Positions 1 to 9,740 are shown, counted from the stretch's first letter. The stretch is DNA of 64,000 nucleotides from JACKII01 sp965202745 (GCA_965202745.1 CBDBCB010000019.1:62001-126000), one strand, 5' to 3'. Made by a program: numbers and translations. Notes: a model not told the origin generated them from the sequence alone.

Positions 1-513
1 CGCTGGGCAGCCATCGCTGCCTGCGCGTTCCTTTCAGCCTGCCTTCTGCCGCCTGCATTCACGGTTATCAGCATGATGGGGGACGGCGTCAGCTATGTGA
101 CCACTGGCCGCTCCGTGACAGATCATGGGATTTCGGTTGCCATGAAAGAAGACTGCGCTCTGTTCCGCATCGTTAAAGGCGAAACTCTCTGCCGGCCAAT
201 GAAAGAGGACGACCCGCTCTACGATCTGGTCTTCACCTCCCCGGCGCCCGCAGAAATGGCAGGGCCAAAACCGAACGCACAATTCCTGGTCATGGTTCCC
301 AGCCTCAACAACCAAGCACTGGCGGAGTTCGTGAAGAACAGGATGCAGCCCTGGCCGATTGCGCTGTTTTCATCGCAAGCAAAAGGTCAGACATGGTACC
401 ATCTGACTGCGGGTCCTGTAACGGACGGTGACCGACCACAGGCCGAAGCGGCGTTCCGGCGCGCGGGGCTGACCGATATCTGGAGCGTTCGAATGGAGCT
501 GCTTAACCGATGA
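1..513 (+). CDS. Hypothetical envelope (lipoprotein-like) protein, 5' end cut by window edge
   Basis: The reading frame is open from base 1, so the start lies outside the window; 170 residues are visible. The first residues are hydrophobic and include FLSAC, which looks like a signal peptide with a possible lipobox. Then comes DGVSYVTTGRSVTDHG and a cysteine-containing stretch around DCALFRI. This resembles a small conserved alphaproteobacterial family of unknown function; I recognise the style, not a role. The stop overlaps the ATG of the next gene by four bases (ATGA), which points to translational coupling with the EipB-like gene. The internal ATG at 73 is an unlikely start because the signal-like region lies before it. 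The function is unknown. Confidence 0.6.
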   Translation, partial: RWAAIAACAFLSACLLPPAFTVISMMGDGVSYVTTGRSVTDHGISVAMKEDCALFRIVKGETLCRPMKEDDPLYDLVFTSPAPAEMAGPKPNAQFLVMVPSLNNQALAEFVKNRMQPWPIALFSSQAKGQTWYHLTAGPVTDGDRPQAEAAFRRAGLTDIWSVRMELLNR

Positions 514-1315
514 TCAAGCACCTATTAGTGGTAGCGGCCCTGTTGCCGCTCGCCGGTCATGCCGCCGCCGCGGACTTGCCGGAGATGCGCCCATACCTGA
601 CTGCGCATACCATCTCTTTGGCTCCCGGCGACAACGGGGACGTCGTCAGTATTGATGGATTGAAAACAGTGTCCTGGCATCCGAATTGCGATGGGGCGGC
701 CATGAACCATCGCATTTCCATGACGATCCAATTTAATGACGGGCCGCCGGTACTGGCAGAAGATACGTCATCGACCTGGGAATCTAGCGATGGACAGACT
801 CTCTGCTTCCTCACCGCCAGCAAGTCATCGGAGGGCAGTTTCAAAGCTATCGAAGGCACGGCATCACGCGAAGGCGGACAAGTGGTCGTTCGCTACACCG
901 CACCTGAAAAATGACCAAAACACTGCCTGCCGGGACCTATTTTCCGTGGCACCATTTCAGGTTGCTGCAAGCAGCGGCCGTCAACGGTAACGCCCGGATA
1001 TCCAATTCGGTATTCACCGGCGAATCATTGGAAAACGATCCGACGCTTAGCGCCACACAGTTTCTGGCCAAAGCCGCGACCAGTGAAATCGATCTCTCTC
1101 ATGCAGAAGACCTTCGCGGGAAACTGCCCGATAGTTTGTGGCGCTTTACGATCGCGGTATTTGCAACGCCTGCCGACCCCCTGCCCTTGTACGAGATCTC
1201 AGGTGTTTCCACCCTGGAAGGTGTGATCGTGCAGGGTAAAATCATTTACCCTGAGCTGACTCTGGCGCTGAAATTGCAGAAGCTGGAGTGGCTTCCCGCT
1301 GAAACCTGCGGCTAG
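510..1315 (+). pseudogene. eipB: DUF1849 / EipB-like periplasmic protein, split by a one-base frameshift
   Basis: Two consecutive frames (510-914 and 911-1315) together make one protein of about 268 residues. The first half has a signal peptide (MIKHLLVVAALLPLAGHAAA) and a WHPNCDG segment. The second half begins MTKTLPAGTYFP, which reads on naturally from TAPEK, and ends in AETCG. As I recall, Brucella EipB is a periplasmic beta-spiral protein for envelope integrity with a disulfide between an early and a C-terminal cysteine. Here each half carries one of those cysteines. The break lies at a run of five A (907-911); one more A would restore the frame. It may be a real pseudogene, a sequencing error, or two coupled chains joined by ATGA. 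Confidence 0.65.
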
Positions 1316-1434
1316 ACTTCGTCCGGTCTAGGACCTCAACAAACCTCAGTGCTCTGATCGAAACGCTTGCACCCGCAAGCGCCTCGTGAATCAGCCAACT
1401 TATTCAATATGTTGGCGGTTCGATTCAGAAAAAA

Positions 1435-1460
1435 GAAAGCCCCGGCGATGCAGGGCTTTC
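1435..1460 (-). terminator. Rho-independent terminator after the TauD-family gene
   Basis: GAAAGCCC (1435-1442) pairs with GGGCTTTC (1453-1460) around a ten-base loop. Read on the minus strand, the stem is followed by a T tract (the A run at 1429-1434). It begins about 10 bases beyond the dioxygenase stop, so it fits termination of that gene. Confidence 0.8.
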
Positions 1461-1470
1461 TGTGTTTGCT

Positions 1471-2334
1471 TCAGGCTGAGGCAGCCACCGGTTTGGCGCT
1501 GCCTTTCATCTGTGTACGGTGCATCAGGCGGCGGCTGTTGGCATCGAATGCGTCGCGGCGGTGCAGCACGCAGCGATTGTCCCACATGATCAGGTCGCCG
1601 ATCTGCCATTCCTGGCTCCAGGTCCGGCCGTTTTCCAGCAGGAAAGCCCAAAGCTCGTCCAGCAACTTGTCGCTCTCCTCCGGCGAAAGTTCCATGATGT
1701 GCGCGTTCAGACGGCGGCCGGGATAGAGAGCCTTCCGCCCGCTTTCTGGGTGCCTGATCACCAGCGGATGCACGGCGCCTGGCAGTTCCTCGCGGGTGTA
1801 GTCGTCGCGGAAGCCTGACCGCACCCTGCCGTCGGAGGAGCGGGTCGCGTCGTGCTTGCAGGTCAGACCTTCCAGCTTCTGCTGCATTTCCGGGGAAAGC
1901 GCCTCATAGGCCTGGTACATGTCCATAAACCAGGTGTCACCGCCATGATCCGGGATCTCCAGCGAGTAAAGCGCAGAGGCATCGGGCGGCATGTCGATAT
2001 AGGTCATATCGGAGTGCCAGGAGGCCTCGCCATCACCCAGGCCACCAATGGCCTCGCCGTCGATCTTGATGTTGGAAATCACGGTCACTTCAGGGCGGTC
2101 AGTCTTGTATTTCATGCCTTTAAAGCCGACGGGTGCGCCTTCCAGTTCGCCGAAATACTCGGAGAAGGTGGCCATGGCGTCGTCGCTCAGCTTCTGCCCA
2201 CGGAAGCGCAGCACCTGATGGTCAATCCAGGCTTGGCGGATTTCGGACGCCTGCTCCGCGGTAACTGCAGCCAGATCAACGCCAGAAATATCCGCGCCGA
2301 TGCCGTTGCCGGTCGGTGTAATGGTAATTGGCAT
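1471..2334 (-). CDS. TauD/TfdA-family Fe(II)/2-oxoglutarate dioxygenase
   Basis: This 287-residue protein belongs to the TauD/TfdA family of non-haem iron dioxygenases, which couple 2-oxoglutarate decarboxylation to substrate hydroxylation. The iron facial triad is visible: H107 and D109 in WHSDMTY, and H258 in VLHRRD. Arginines near 268/269 are candidates for the 2-oxoglutarate carboxylate. Length is normal and no lesion is seen. The substrate cannot be read from sequence; taurine, alkyl sulfonates and aryloxyacetates are all known in the family. It is a single gene with its own terminator, followed upstream on the same strand by a broken amidase, so a catabolic role is plausible but inferred. 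Confidence 0.85.
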   Translation of the reverse strand: MPITITPTGNGIGADISGVDLAAVTAEQASEIRQAWIDHQVLRFRGQKLSDDAMATFSEYFGELEGAPVGFKGMKYKTDRPEVTVISNIKIDGEAIGGLGDGEASWHSDMTYIDMPPDASALYSLEIPDHGGDTWFMDMYQAYEALSPEMQQKLEGLTCKHDATRSSDGRVRSGFRDDYTREELPGAVHPLVIRHPESGRKALYPGRRLNAHIMELSPEESDKLLDELWAFLLENGRTWSQEWQIGDLIMWDNRCVLHRRDAFDANSRRLMHRTQMKGSAKPVAASA

Positions 2335-2363
2335 GGCTGTCCTCCGTGTTGTTTGCTTATTCG

Positions 2364-3811
2364 TTAGTCATCATAGCCGGGCGGTGGCTCGAATCCGATG
2401 ATTTCCTGCTCCACCTGCTTGGCGAATTCAATTGCCGTATAGTCCAAGTATTGGCCGGTTACGGCTTGATACCCAACGGGCAAACCGCCAATCAGGCCAG
2501 CCGGACCAACCGTAGCCGGCAAGTACGTACTACAGGAATAGCCCGCCCAGAACATCTGGTCGGTGCCATAAACCTGCTTGCCATTGACCTCAATCTTGCG
2601 GTCGTGCCGCACACCCTCTTCGTTTTTCGGCCAGGCCGGGCCAGCGGCCGCGGGGCAAAGCAGGATGTCCCATTCCTTAAAGAAGTCGGCAAAGGCATAG
2701 CGGAACCTATGGCGCTCGTTATTCAGGCCGAGCCATTCCCGGTGGCTGATTAAGTTGCCTCGTGCCATCCGGTAGAGGTAGCTGCCGTCGGGGTCGCCCT
2801 TCAGAATTTCTTCAGAAAGCGCAAGCATGGGTTCCGGCAACCTGCCGGAAGTCGCAGCCCGCAGCATCAGAATATAGTTTTCGTATAGTTTGCTTGTGTC
2901 GATATCGGGCTCGACCTCCTGGACCGTAGCCCCAGCCTGCGAGAGCCTGTCGGCCAGATTCTGCAGCGCATCGGCATAGCCTTTATCCACATCGCAATTG
3001 GGATCGCTCAGCTTCAGCGCTATACGGAATCAGCCAACCGCCGGCGGCGGGATGCCGGCAATCTTAGCTGCCACCCAACCGCATCGACCTCATCCGGCCC
3101 GGCCATCACTTTCATGGCTGTCTCCAGATCGCCGGCACTGCGCGCCAGCGGCCCGATTACGGAAATGTCGGCGGTAGCGTAGTTATCCGGGAGGCTCTGA
3201 CCGAGTGGCGTCACTGTGCCATAAGTAGGCTTGTGCCCGAACACTCCGCAATAGTGCGCCGGGTTGCGGATCGAGGCACCGATATCGCTGCCCGCATCCA
3301 ATCCCGAAAGACCTGCCGCCAGGGCCGCAGCAGACCCCCCTGACGAACCACCAGGCGTGCGATCCAAGTCCCAAGGGTTGCTGGTGGTGCCATATATCTC
3401 GTTATAGGATTGCCAATCGGCCAGCATGAACGGCACGTTCGCTTTGCCGAACAGGTTGACGCCTGCTTTTTTGAGGTGCTGAACACTGATGGCATCCGTG
3501 TCCGTCACATTATTGCGGAATTCAGGATTGCCCCAGGTCATGGGCGAACCCGCCACCTGGTAGCTTTCCTTAATGGTCATGGGCACGCCATGCAGCGGCC
3601 CCCAAACCTGCCCTCTATCCAGGGCCGCGTCGGCCTCATCAGCCGTTTGGCGCGCGCCTTCCGTATCCATCCAGATAACGGCTTTCAGCGCCGGATTGTA
3701 CTTCTCCGCCCGGGCGAGAAAGTGTTCCAGCACATCCCGGGTACTGCGCTCCCGGCGGATGATTTGGGATGCTGTCTCCGTGGCTGATTGATAGTGAAGC
3801 GGCTCTGTCAT
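2364..3811 (-). pseudogene. Amidase (amidase-signature family), frameshifted
   Basis: The N-terminal part (3811-3020) holds the Ser-cisSer-Lys triad of the amidase-signature family: K81 in GVPMTIKES, S156 in GGSSGGS and S180 in DIGAS. The frame then ends at TAG after LRLPASRRRRLADSV. The homologous continuation (RIALKLSDPNCDVDKGY, then 2990-2364) lies in another frame, and the join falls at about 3027-3035. Together the pieces give the usual length of about 480 residues. The break removes the C-terminal third, so the product is probably inactive. The family hydrolyses amides, with substrates that vary widely. A one-base sequencing error would produce the same picture. Confidence 0.8.
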
Positions 3812-3869
3812 CCTGAAGTTCCGGCTTAGAGATTTTTCGTTATGTGCAGGTTGCCATTACTTGTGCGGC

Positions 3870-4946
3870 TTAGCCAACGCCGCGTCGCTCAACCAGTTCC
3901 CAACCGATTTCCGCCAGCCGCCGGGCTGCCTTGCCCCGTTCAATCGCGTCGGGGCTGGAGGCGTTGCCGTCAATGCCGCGCTTGTAGACGCCCTGGCTGA
4001 TGGCCCCCAGGCGGAACAGAGACAGCACCAGGTAGAAGTTCCATTTGGGAATATCGCTGCGCCCGGTGTGCTTGCAGTAATTGGCGACTGCCTGCTCCTC
4101 CGTCGGGATGCCCAGCGCTTCCAGATCATCCGCGGTAATATCCGCCCGCGCCGAGTCGCCGTAGTGGTAGGTCAGCGAGTTATAGGCCAGGTCCGAAATG
4201 GGATTGCCTAGCGTGCCCAATTCCCAATCGATCACCGCCAGCACTTCAGGCTGCTCCGGATGATAAATCAGGTTCTCCATGCGGTAGTCGCCGTGGACGA
4301 TCGTGGTTTCGTCATCATCCGGCATATTGTCGGCCAGCCAGACGATGAGCTTGTCCATCTCCGGTATTTCGTGGGTCTTGGAGGCCTCATACTGGCTCGA
4401 CCAGCGCTTCACCTGCCGGGCCATATAGCCGCCAACCCGGCCATAGTCTTCCAGCCCGACAGCACGGAAGTCCACATTGTGTAAGCGGGCGAGTATCTCG
4501 ATCATCAGATCCCAGTGATCAGTGCGCTGGGCAGGCGTATAGCCAGGCATGGAAAAGTCGCGAAAAACGCGGCCTTCCTTGTGTTCCATGATGTAGAACA
4601 TCTTGCCGATGACGCCCTCGTCCTCGCACAGAGCATAGGCCTTGGCGACGGGCACGTCGGTGTCCCAAAGCGCGCTGATGACCTTGAATTCACGGTCCAC
4701 GGCATGGGCAGACGGCAGCAAAACACCCGGCGGCTTCTTGCGCATGACGTAGCGTTTGCCCGCTCCGTCCTCCAGCATGAAGGTCGGGTTCGACATGCCG
4801 CCCCGGAACTGGCCGACGGTCAACGGAGGGGTAAAACCTTCCACATGTTCCACCATATACTTTTCCAGCCGGTCTTCCGGAAACTTGTGCTGATCCAGAA
4901 TACTTTTGACGGAGAGGGTCGACGTGATTTCGCCGGTGCCAACCAT
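3870..4946 (-). CDS. APH-fold phosphotransferase (ACAD10/11 N-terminal-like)
   Basis: This is an aminoglycoside phosphotransferase-fold kinase of the type often found beside acyl-CoA metabolism genes. Visible motifs are the glycine-rich RGGMSNPTF loop, the catalytic IVHGDYRMEN (H218, D220 and N225 from the chosen start) and the metal-binding VIDWELG (D240). I chose the start at 4946 (MVGTGEITS) because GAGGAAG lies eight bases upstream; a longer frame runs back to 5033 but would overlap queG. That gives 358 residues, about normal for the family. It lies 30 bases downstream of queG on the same strand. The substrate is unknown, and nothing suggests an antibiotic resistance role. Confidence 0.75.
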   Translation of the reverse strand: MVGTGEITSTLSVKSILDQHKFPEDRLEKYMVEHVEGFTPPLTVGQFRGGMSNPTFMLEDGAGKRYVMRKKPPGVLLPSAHAVDREFKVISALWDTDVPVAKAYALCEDEGVIGKMFYIMEHKEGRVFRDFSMPGYTPAQRTDHWDLMIEILARLHNVDFRAVGLEDYGRVGGYMARQVKRWSSQYEASKTHEIPEMDKLIVWLADNMPDDDETTIVHGDYRMENLIYHPEQPEVLAVIDWELGTLGNPISDLAYNSLTYHYGDSARADITADDLEALGIPTEEQAVANYCKHTGRSDIPKWNFYLVLSLFRLGAISQGVYKRGIDGNASSPDAIERGKAARRLAEIGWELVERRGVG

Positions 4947-4975
4947 GAGACGTGCTTCCTCAAAAACAGTTCTTG

Positions 4976-6163
4976 TTATCTGTTTGCGACAGTGTTCCGC
5001 GCCGAAGGGCGGGATGCAAAGCCAGCCTGCCATTCAGTGCACACGTCGGCATCTACCTCCTGCGGCAGCCGTTTTTCGGCGAGCGCCGCGAAATTGTCCA
5101 GAGGCAGGAGTTGCGCCAGCGCCCAAACCGCCATTGCCCGCACCAAAGGCGATGGGTCCGGCAGCAGGCGCTCCGCCTCTACCGCGAGGCTGGGCTGTCC
5201 GCTGTTGCCGATGGCGATCAGAACATTTCGCACCATCCGGTCCCGTCCGAGGCGCTTGATCGGTGAGCCCGCAAAAACCTCACGAAACGCCGCGTCTTCC
5301 AGCCGGGCCAGGTCTGCCAAGGCCGGTGCGCCCAACTCGACACGTGGCTGCATCTGTACCTCACGTGCCCGTTGAGCAAACTTGTTCCAAGGGCATACCG
5401 CCAGGCAGTCATCGCAACCGAATACGCGATTACCAATGGCAGGACGAAATTCTGCAGGGATATGGCTCTTGTGTTCGATGGTCAGGTAAGCGATGCAGCG
5501 CCGCGCATCCAGTTGATAGGGCGCGGGGAAGGCATCAGTCGGACACACGTCCAGGCAGTTCCGGCAGGTGCCGCAATGGTCCGGTTCCGGCGGATCGGGC
5601 TCCAGGTCCAGCGTGGTCAGCACCTCGCCCAGAAATAACCAGGAGCCATGCTCGCGGCTAACAAGATTCGTGTGCTTGCCCTGCCAGCCAAGCCCGGCAC
5701 GTTGCGCAAGCGGTTTTTCCATTAGGGGTGCCGTATCGACAAATAGCTTCACGCCGCAATCCTGGCTTTCGGCAAGCCAGCGCGCCAGTTGGCGCAGCTT
5801 CTTCTTCACCACATCATGATAGTCGCGCACCGTCTGTGCATAGGCGCTGATGGCTCCCAATTCTGGTTCGTCCAGCAGCAAGAGGGGGTCCCAGACCGGG
5901 CCGTAGTTCATGCCCAGCACAATAGCGGAACGAACCTCTGGCCACAGCACTTTCGGGTCGGCCCTGCGGTCGGCGGTGCCAGCCATCCAGTCCATGTCGC
6001 CGAACCAGCCCTCGGCCATGAAGCGCTCCAGCCCATGACGGGACACTGGCCCGGACTCGGCGAGGGCAAAGCCGATACTGTCGAAGCCCAGCGCCTCCGC
6101 CTTGGCATGGATGGCATCTTTGAGCGGTAGCTCTTGTGACTGGCTGGACTTTAGGGTTGGCAT
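4976..6163 (-). CDS. queG: Epoxyqueuosine reductase QueG
   Basis: QueG performs the last step of queuosine synthesis, reducing epoxyqueuosine to queuosine in the tRNA wobble position using cobalamin and two [4Fe-4S] clusters. The 395-residue protein shows both clusters: C197, C200, C203 and C207 in CGTCRNCLDVCP, and C250, C253 and C257 in CDDCLAVCP. The likely proton donor is D143 in FVDTAPLMEK. The C-terminus carries HEAT-like repeats (about 300-375), as in the longer QueG form. Nothing is disrupted. The gene is divergent from the hydrolase at 6170, with only a few bases between their starts. Confidence 0.93.
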   Translation of the reverse strand: MPTLKSSQSQELPLKDAIHAKAEALGFDSIGFALAESGPVSRHGLERFMAEGWFGDMDWMAGTADRRADPKVLWPEVRSAIVLGMNYGPVWDPLLLLDEPELGAISAYAQTVRDYHDVVKKKLRQLARWLAESQDCGVKLFVDTAPLMEKPLAQRAGLGWQGKHTNLVSREHGSWLFLGEVLTTLDLEPDPPEPDHCGTCRNCLDVCPTDAFPAPYQLDARRCIAYLTIEHKSHIPAEFRPAIGNRVFGCDDCLAVCPWNKFAQRAREVQMQPRVELGAPALADLARLEDAAFREVFAGSPIKRLGRDRMVRNVLIAIGNSGQPSLAVEAERLLPDPSPLVRAMAVWALAQLLPLDNFAALAEKRLPQEVDADVCTEWQAGFASRPSARNTVANR

Positions 6164-6169
6164 TGAGGG

Positions 6170-7030
6170 ATGATAGCGGTTCGCAATCCCGAAAGACAGA
6201 TTAGTGCCCGCATGACCCTACCTTCTGGTGCCAGCGACTTTACCATCGAAGATTCCGCGGCAGAGCCGGATCAACCGGTCACGATTTTCTCCTGGTGCCC
6301 GGAAGATCTAAATCCCGACACGCCGATCCTTATCGTGCTGCACGGCTACAAACGCAATGCCGAGCAGTACCGGGACGATTGGCTACCTCATGCCGAACGG
6401 CTGGGGGGGCTGCTTTTATCGCCAGAGTTCAGCCAAGCCGCCTTCCCCGGCCCGCGCGCCTACGAGGTCGGCAACATGCGTACCACCGACCGCCGCAGCT
6501 TCCTGCCGCGGGAACGCTGGAGCTTTGGCCTGATTGAGCGGCTGTTCGACATTGTGAAGGAACGCACGGGCTCCGCACGCGACAGCTATTGGCTTTATGG
6601 CCATTCTGCAGGCGGACAGTTCGTTCACCGGCTGGCCCTGTTTCAGGAGAATGCCCGCTTCGATGTCGCGATTGCCGCCAACGCGGGCGCCTACACCCTA
6701 GCCCGTCCTGGGGAGCGCTTCCCCTATGGCCTGGACCGCATTCCGGACCTGGAAGACGTGCAAATGCAGGGCTTCGTCCGCCCGCTGGTCGTGATGGCTG
6801 GCGAGAAAGACACCAACACGGCAAACGCCATGCTGCTGCGCTCCGAAGAAGCCATGCGCCAGGGACCACACCGCCACGCCCGCGGTGTGCACTTCTACAA
6901 GGACGCAAAAAAGGAAGCCGGGCGAATGAAGCTGCCCTTCAATTGGCAACTGGTTTCGGTGCCCGATGTCGGACATTCCAACCGCGGTATGGCCCGCGCG
7001 GCGGCCGATTGGCTGGCGGAGAACGGGTAA
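6170..7030 (+). CDS. Alpha/beta-hydrolase (PHB-depolymerase-like esterase)
   Basis: This 286-residue alpha/beta-hydrolase shows the oxyanion segment VLHGYKRNAEQYRD, the nucleophile elbow GHSAGG (S146), an acid candidate in GEKDTNTAN and a C-terminal histidine in VGHSNRG. It resembles the polyhydroxybutyrate depolymerase / feruloyl-esterase-like branch, but no signal peptide is visible, so it is probably cytoplasmic. The start is uncertain: ATG 6170 sits almost on the divergent queG start, and ATG 6212 (MTLPSGASDF) is the alternative that matches the usual family start better. The substrate is unknown. Confidence 0.75.
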   Translation: MIAVRNPERQISARMTLPSGASDFTIEDSAAEPDQPVTIFSWCPEDLNPDTPILIVLHGYKRNAEQYRDDWLPHAERLGGLLLSPEFSQAAFPGPRAYEVGNMRTTDRRSFLPRERWSFGLIERLFDIVKERTGSARDSYWLYGHSAGGQFVHRLALFQENARFDVAIAANAGAYTLARPGERFPYGLDRIPDLEDVQMQGFVRPLVVMAGEKDTNTANAMLLRSEEAMRQGPHRHARGVHFYKDAKKEAGRMKLPFNWQLVSVPDVGHSNRGMARAAADWLAENG

Positions 7031-7051
7031 CTTTAAGAGCCGTCCCCAAGG

Positions 7052-7980
7052 CTATCCCCGTTTCAGATTCAGAAGCGCCTCTGCATTGCCGTGGGTCAGC
7101 TTCGCCATATCTGCCGGCGCCAACGTGATACGGTCCAGGAATTCCCGGCCCTTGGCGTTTTTGGCATATGGATAGTCAACAGAGAACATCAGCCGGTCGA
7201 TGCCAAAGGTCAGCAGGGCAGCCAAAAACGGTGGCTCTGTAAAGATGCCACTGGTCGTCACCCAGACCTGATCCGTGATTTGCTGCGTAATGGGCCGTTC
7301 CAGGTGGCCGATGATCAGCTTCAGTTTCGGGTGCTTGTCCAGCACACCGGCCAGGACCAGCCGCAGCACATGGATGGCGCACTCCGAATGCCAGCCCCAG
7401 CCTCCGGCTTCCAACACACGGCCGGCACCGGGCTCCAGACCTGAATAATAGGCTTCACGGACCGCTTCTGGTGCCAGGTGGGGGTGAATATATCGGCACG
7501 TCCAGTTGCACCGCTGCGGCCAGCAGTTCGTCATAGGCGGGATGATCAAGGAAGCGGCCGCCGGTCGTACCGTTAATCAAGGTGCCATGAAACCCGAGAT
7601 CTTTGACGCATCGCTCCAACTCCGAAGCGCAGGCTTCCGGGCTCAACATGGGCAGCACGGCTGTTGCCGGCAAACCGGTCCGGATTGGCGGCAACAGCCG
7701 TCGCCAGATGGTCGTTCATCGCCTGCGCAATCGCTACGCCGTCCGCGCCCAGCACCAGGTCCGGCCCCGGTCCCGTATTGGAGAGCACCTGCATGGTGAT
7801 GCCTGCTTCATCCATATAACGCAGCCGATCCGAGCCGATCTCCGGAGCCAGATCCATCGGACTGGGGCCGCTGGACGGAACGGCACGCGGGCGGAAACCG
7901 CGCGCTGCGATAGCCCCTTTGTCGATCCGGGCAACCAGGGACGGCACCGTAAAATGCTCTTCAAGCGCGATAACCCGCAT
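7052..7980 (-). pseudogene. Amidohydrolase (PF04909, ACMSD-like), two frameshifts
   Basis: Three overlapping frames reconstruct one TIM-barrel amidohydrolase of about 310 residues. The start MRVIALEEHF (7980) carries the first metal-side strand. The middle piece reads AVLPMLSPEACASELERC and the last reads IYIHPHLAPEAV, then KLKLIIGH and FGIDRLMFSVDYPY. Breaks lie near 7670 and near 7490. Members of this family are zinc decarboxylases or hydrolases of aromatic acids; the substrate here is unknown. With two independent breaks the gene is most likely dead. A second, intact paralogue of the same superfamily lies at 51925-52899. Confidence 0.78.
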
Positions 7981-8046
7981 CAGTGACCTCCGTAATGATA
8001 GCATGGCCAGTAAGACATCAGCGCCGCGGCATGCCAAGTTTGAGCG

Positions 8047-8613
8047 TCAGCGGCGCTTGTTCTTGGCAGCCTCCACCCTCTGCAATTCTTCAGGCGTCAG
8101 TTGCAGTCCAACGATCACCCGATAGTCAGCAACGCTCTTGTTCGCCGCGATGGGTATGGAGAGGATGATTTCTTCCTTGAAAATCGCCTGGCGGGCTGTT
8201 CCCTCAAACGCCGCAGCCACCGTGAACAACTGCCGCGAGTGCACGTTGTTGTCCGCATCCGTCACGGCCACGAAATACGCGACGGGCAAAAGCGTGCCCA
8301 AAGTTGCGGCTGGTCCCCGCTCCGCGAAGACCTGAAGCGCCATGTCCATTTCAAGCTCGCGCTCCTCCTGCATGATTGAGCACGCGTTGCGAATATTGCC
8401 CACCCGCGCACGAACGATCAGGTCGGTCAGGTCCCGTTCACTGTTTTCGCGGTATCTTTCCAGCCGTTCGCCTTCTGCCAATACGCCCGTCGTTGGGCAA
8501 CCGACGGGGATCTCGTTCGGTTCGCCCATTAATCCGCAACCGGCGAGCACAAGTGCCAATCCGAAAGCGAGGAACGGTGCGCCGGTACGCTTGCCTGATG
8601 CCCTATTGGTCAT
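8047..8613 (-). CDS. Conserved hypothetical lipoprotein
   Basis: This 188-residue protein has a clear lipoprotein signal: a basic N-terminus, a hydrophobic stretch, and the lipobox VLAGC at about residues 22-26. The mature part has two further cysteines (VGCPT and NACSIM) and an acidic-helical middle. It reads like a small outer-membrane-anchored protein conserved in alphaproteobacteria, sometimes compared with components of envelope transport, but I do not recognise a named family. It lies downstream of the broken amidohydrolase and diverges from ispH. The function is unknown. Confidence 0.7.
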   Translation of the reverse strand: MTNRASGKRTGAPFLAFGLALVLAGCGLMGEPNEIPVGCPTTGVLAEGERLERYRENSERDLTDLIVRARVGNIRNACSIMQEERELEMDMALQVFAERGPAATLGTLLPVAYFVAVTDADNNVHSRQLFTVAAAFEGTARQAIFKEEIILSIPIAANKSVADYRVIVGLQLTPEELQRVEAAKNKRR

Positions 8614-8706
8614 GTGGTCTCTCGTGCTGGGATTGTGCTAAACGAGCCACCATAGGCAGCGATTCCGGCGCGGCAAGCACGCGCAACGAAAAGAAGGTTG
8701 TGATTT

Positions 8707-9660
8707 ATGCAGAAACCCCCATTGACCGTCCTGCTCGCCGCGCCTAGTGGTTTTTGTGCGGGCGTGGACCGGGCAATTCTCATTGTTGAGCGGGCACTGG
8801 AAAAATGGGGACCGCCGGTCTATGTGCGTCATGAGATTGTGCATAACCGGCATGTGGTCGAATCACTGCGGGCGAAAGGCGCGGTGTTCGTCGCCGAACT
8901 GGATCAGGTGCCGGACGATGCGCCGGTGATTTTCTCTGCCCATGGAGTGCCGAAATCCGTACCCGCAGAAGCGCAGCGCCGCAATCTGACGTATGTGGAT
9001 GCAACGTGCCCGCTGGTCAACAAGGTGCATCGCGATGCCGAAAAGCACTTTGAGCGCGAAGGCCGCCATCTGCTGCTGATTGGCCATGAAGGCCACCCCG
9101 AAGTCGTCGGCACACTGGGACAGGTTCCGGCTGATGCTGCCACGTTGATCGAAACGGTAGCGGATGCTGAAACGGTCGAGCCACCTGCCGGCCAGGGCCT
9201 TGCATATGTGACGCAAACGACGCTGTCGATGGATGATACCGCGGACATTATAGCAGTACTGAAGCGCCGCTTCCCTGAGATCGCCGCCCCGAAACAGGAA
9301 GATATTTGCTATGCCACCACCAACCGGCAGCAGGCCGTAAAAGCGGCGGCAGCAGAAGCGGAGGCGCTGTTGGTGATCGGCTCCGCCAACTCTTCAAACT
9401 CCAACCGGCTGGTCGAGGTCGCCCGGCAATCAGGCTGCGAACACGCCCAACTGGTGGATGACGCCGATGGTATCGACTGGGACGGACTGACCGGGATCAG
9501 CCGCCTCGCCGTATCCGCCGGAGCATCGGCGCCGGAAAATCTAGTGCAAGGTGTTGTGCAAGCATTGGGCGAACGGTTTGACGTTACAGTGGAGACGCTG
9601 GAAACCGCAAAAGAGGGCATAGAGTTCAAGCTTCCCCGAATATTGGTACAACGCACCTGA
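8707..9660 (+). CDS. ispH: 4-hydroxy-3-methylbut-2-enyl diphosphate reductase
   Basis: IspH (LytB) makes IPP and DMAPP from HMBPP in the last step of the non-mevalonate isoprenoid pathway, using one iron-sulfur cluster. The 317-residue protein has the three cluster cysteines C17 (GFCAGV), C101 (DATCPLV) and C201 (DICYATTNRQ), plus the glutamate in HPEVVG that acts in protonation. Length and motifs are complete. It begins the co-oriented run ispH-thrB-rnhA, a familiar alphaproteobacterial order, with about 80 bases to thrB. Confidence 0.97.
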   Translation: MQKPPLTVLLAAPSGFCAGVDRAILIVERALEKWGPPVYVRHEIVHNRHVVESLRAKGAVFVAELDQVPDDAPVIFSAHGVPKSVPAEAQRRNLTYVDATCPLVNKVHRDAEKHFEREGRHLLLIGHEGHPEVVGTLGQVPADAATLIETVADAETVEPPAGQGLAYVTQTTLSMDDTADIIAVLKRRFPEIAAPKQEDICYATTNRQQAVKAAAAEAEALLVIGSANSSNSNRLVEVARQSGCEHAQLVDDADGIDWDGLTGISRLAVSAGASAPENLVQGVVQALGERFDVTVETLETAKEGIEFKLPRILVQRT

Positions 9661-9740
9661 AACGCTGCTTGACTCCAGTCCTCGGCTCAGGCGACTTGCT
9701 GTGAGTTTTCCCAATAAACCTTTAGAATTTTGCGGTGCCC

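Noticed and set aside
906..914. Programmed -1 frameshifting in the EipB-like gene
   Set aside because: The site GAA AAA TGA is not a standard X XXY YYZ heptamer and I see no obvious downstream hairpin. A lost A in a short run is simpler, especially as the DUF2390 gene has the same type of lesion.
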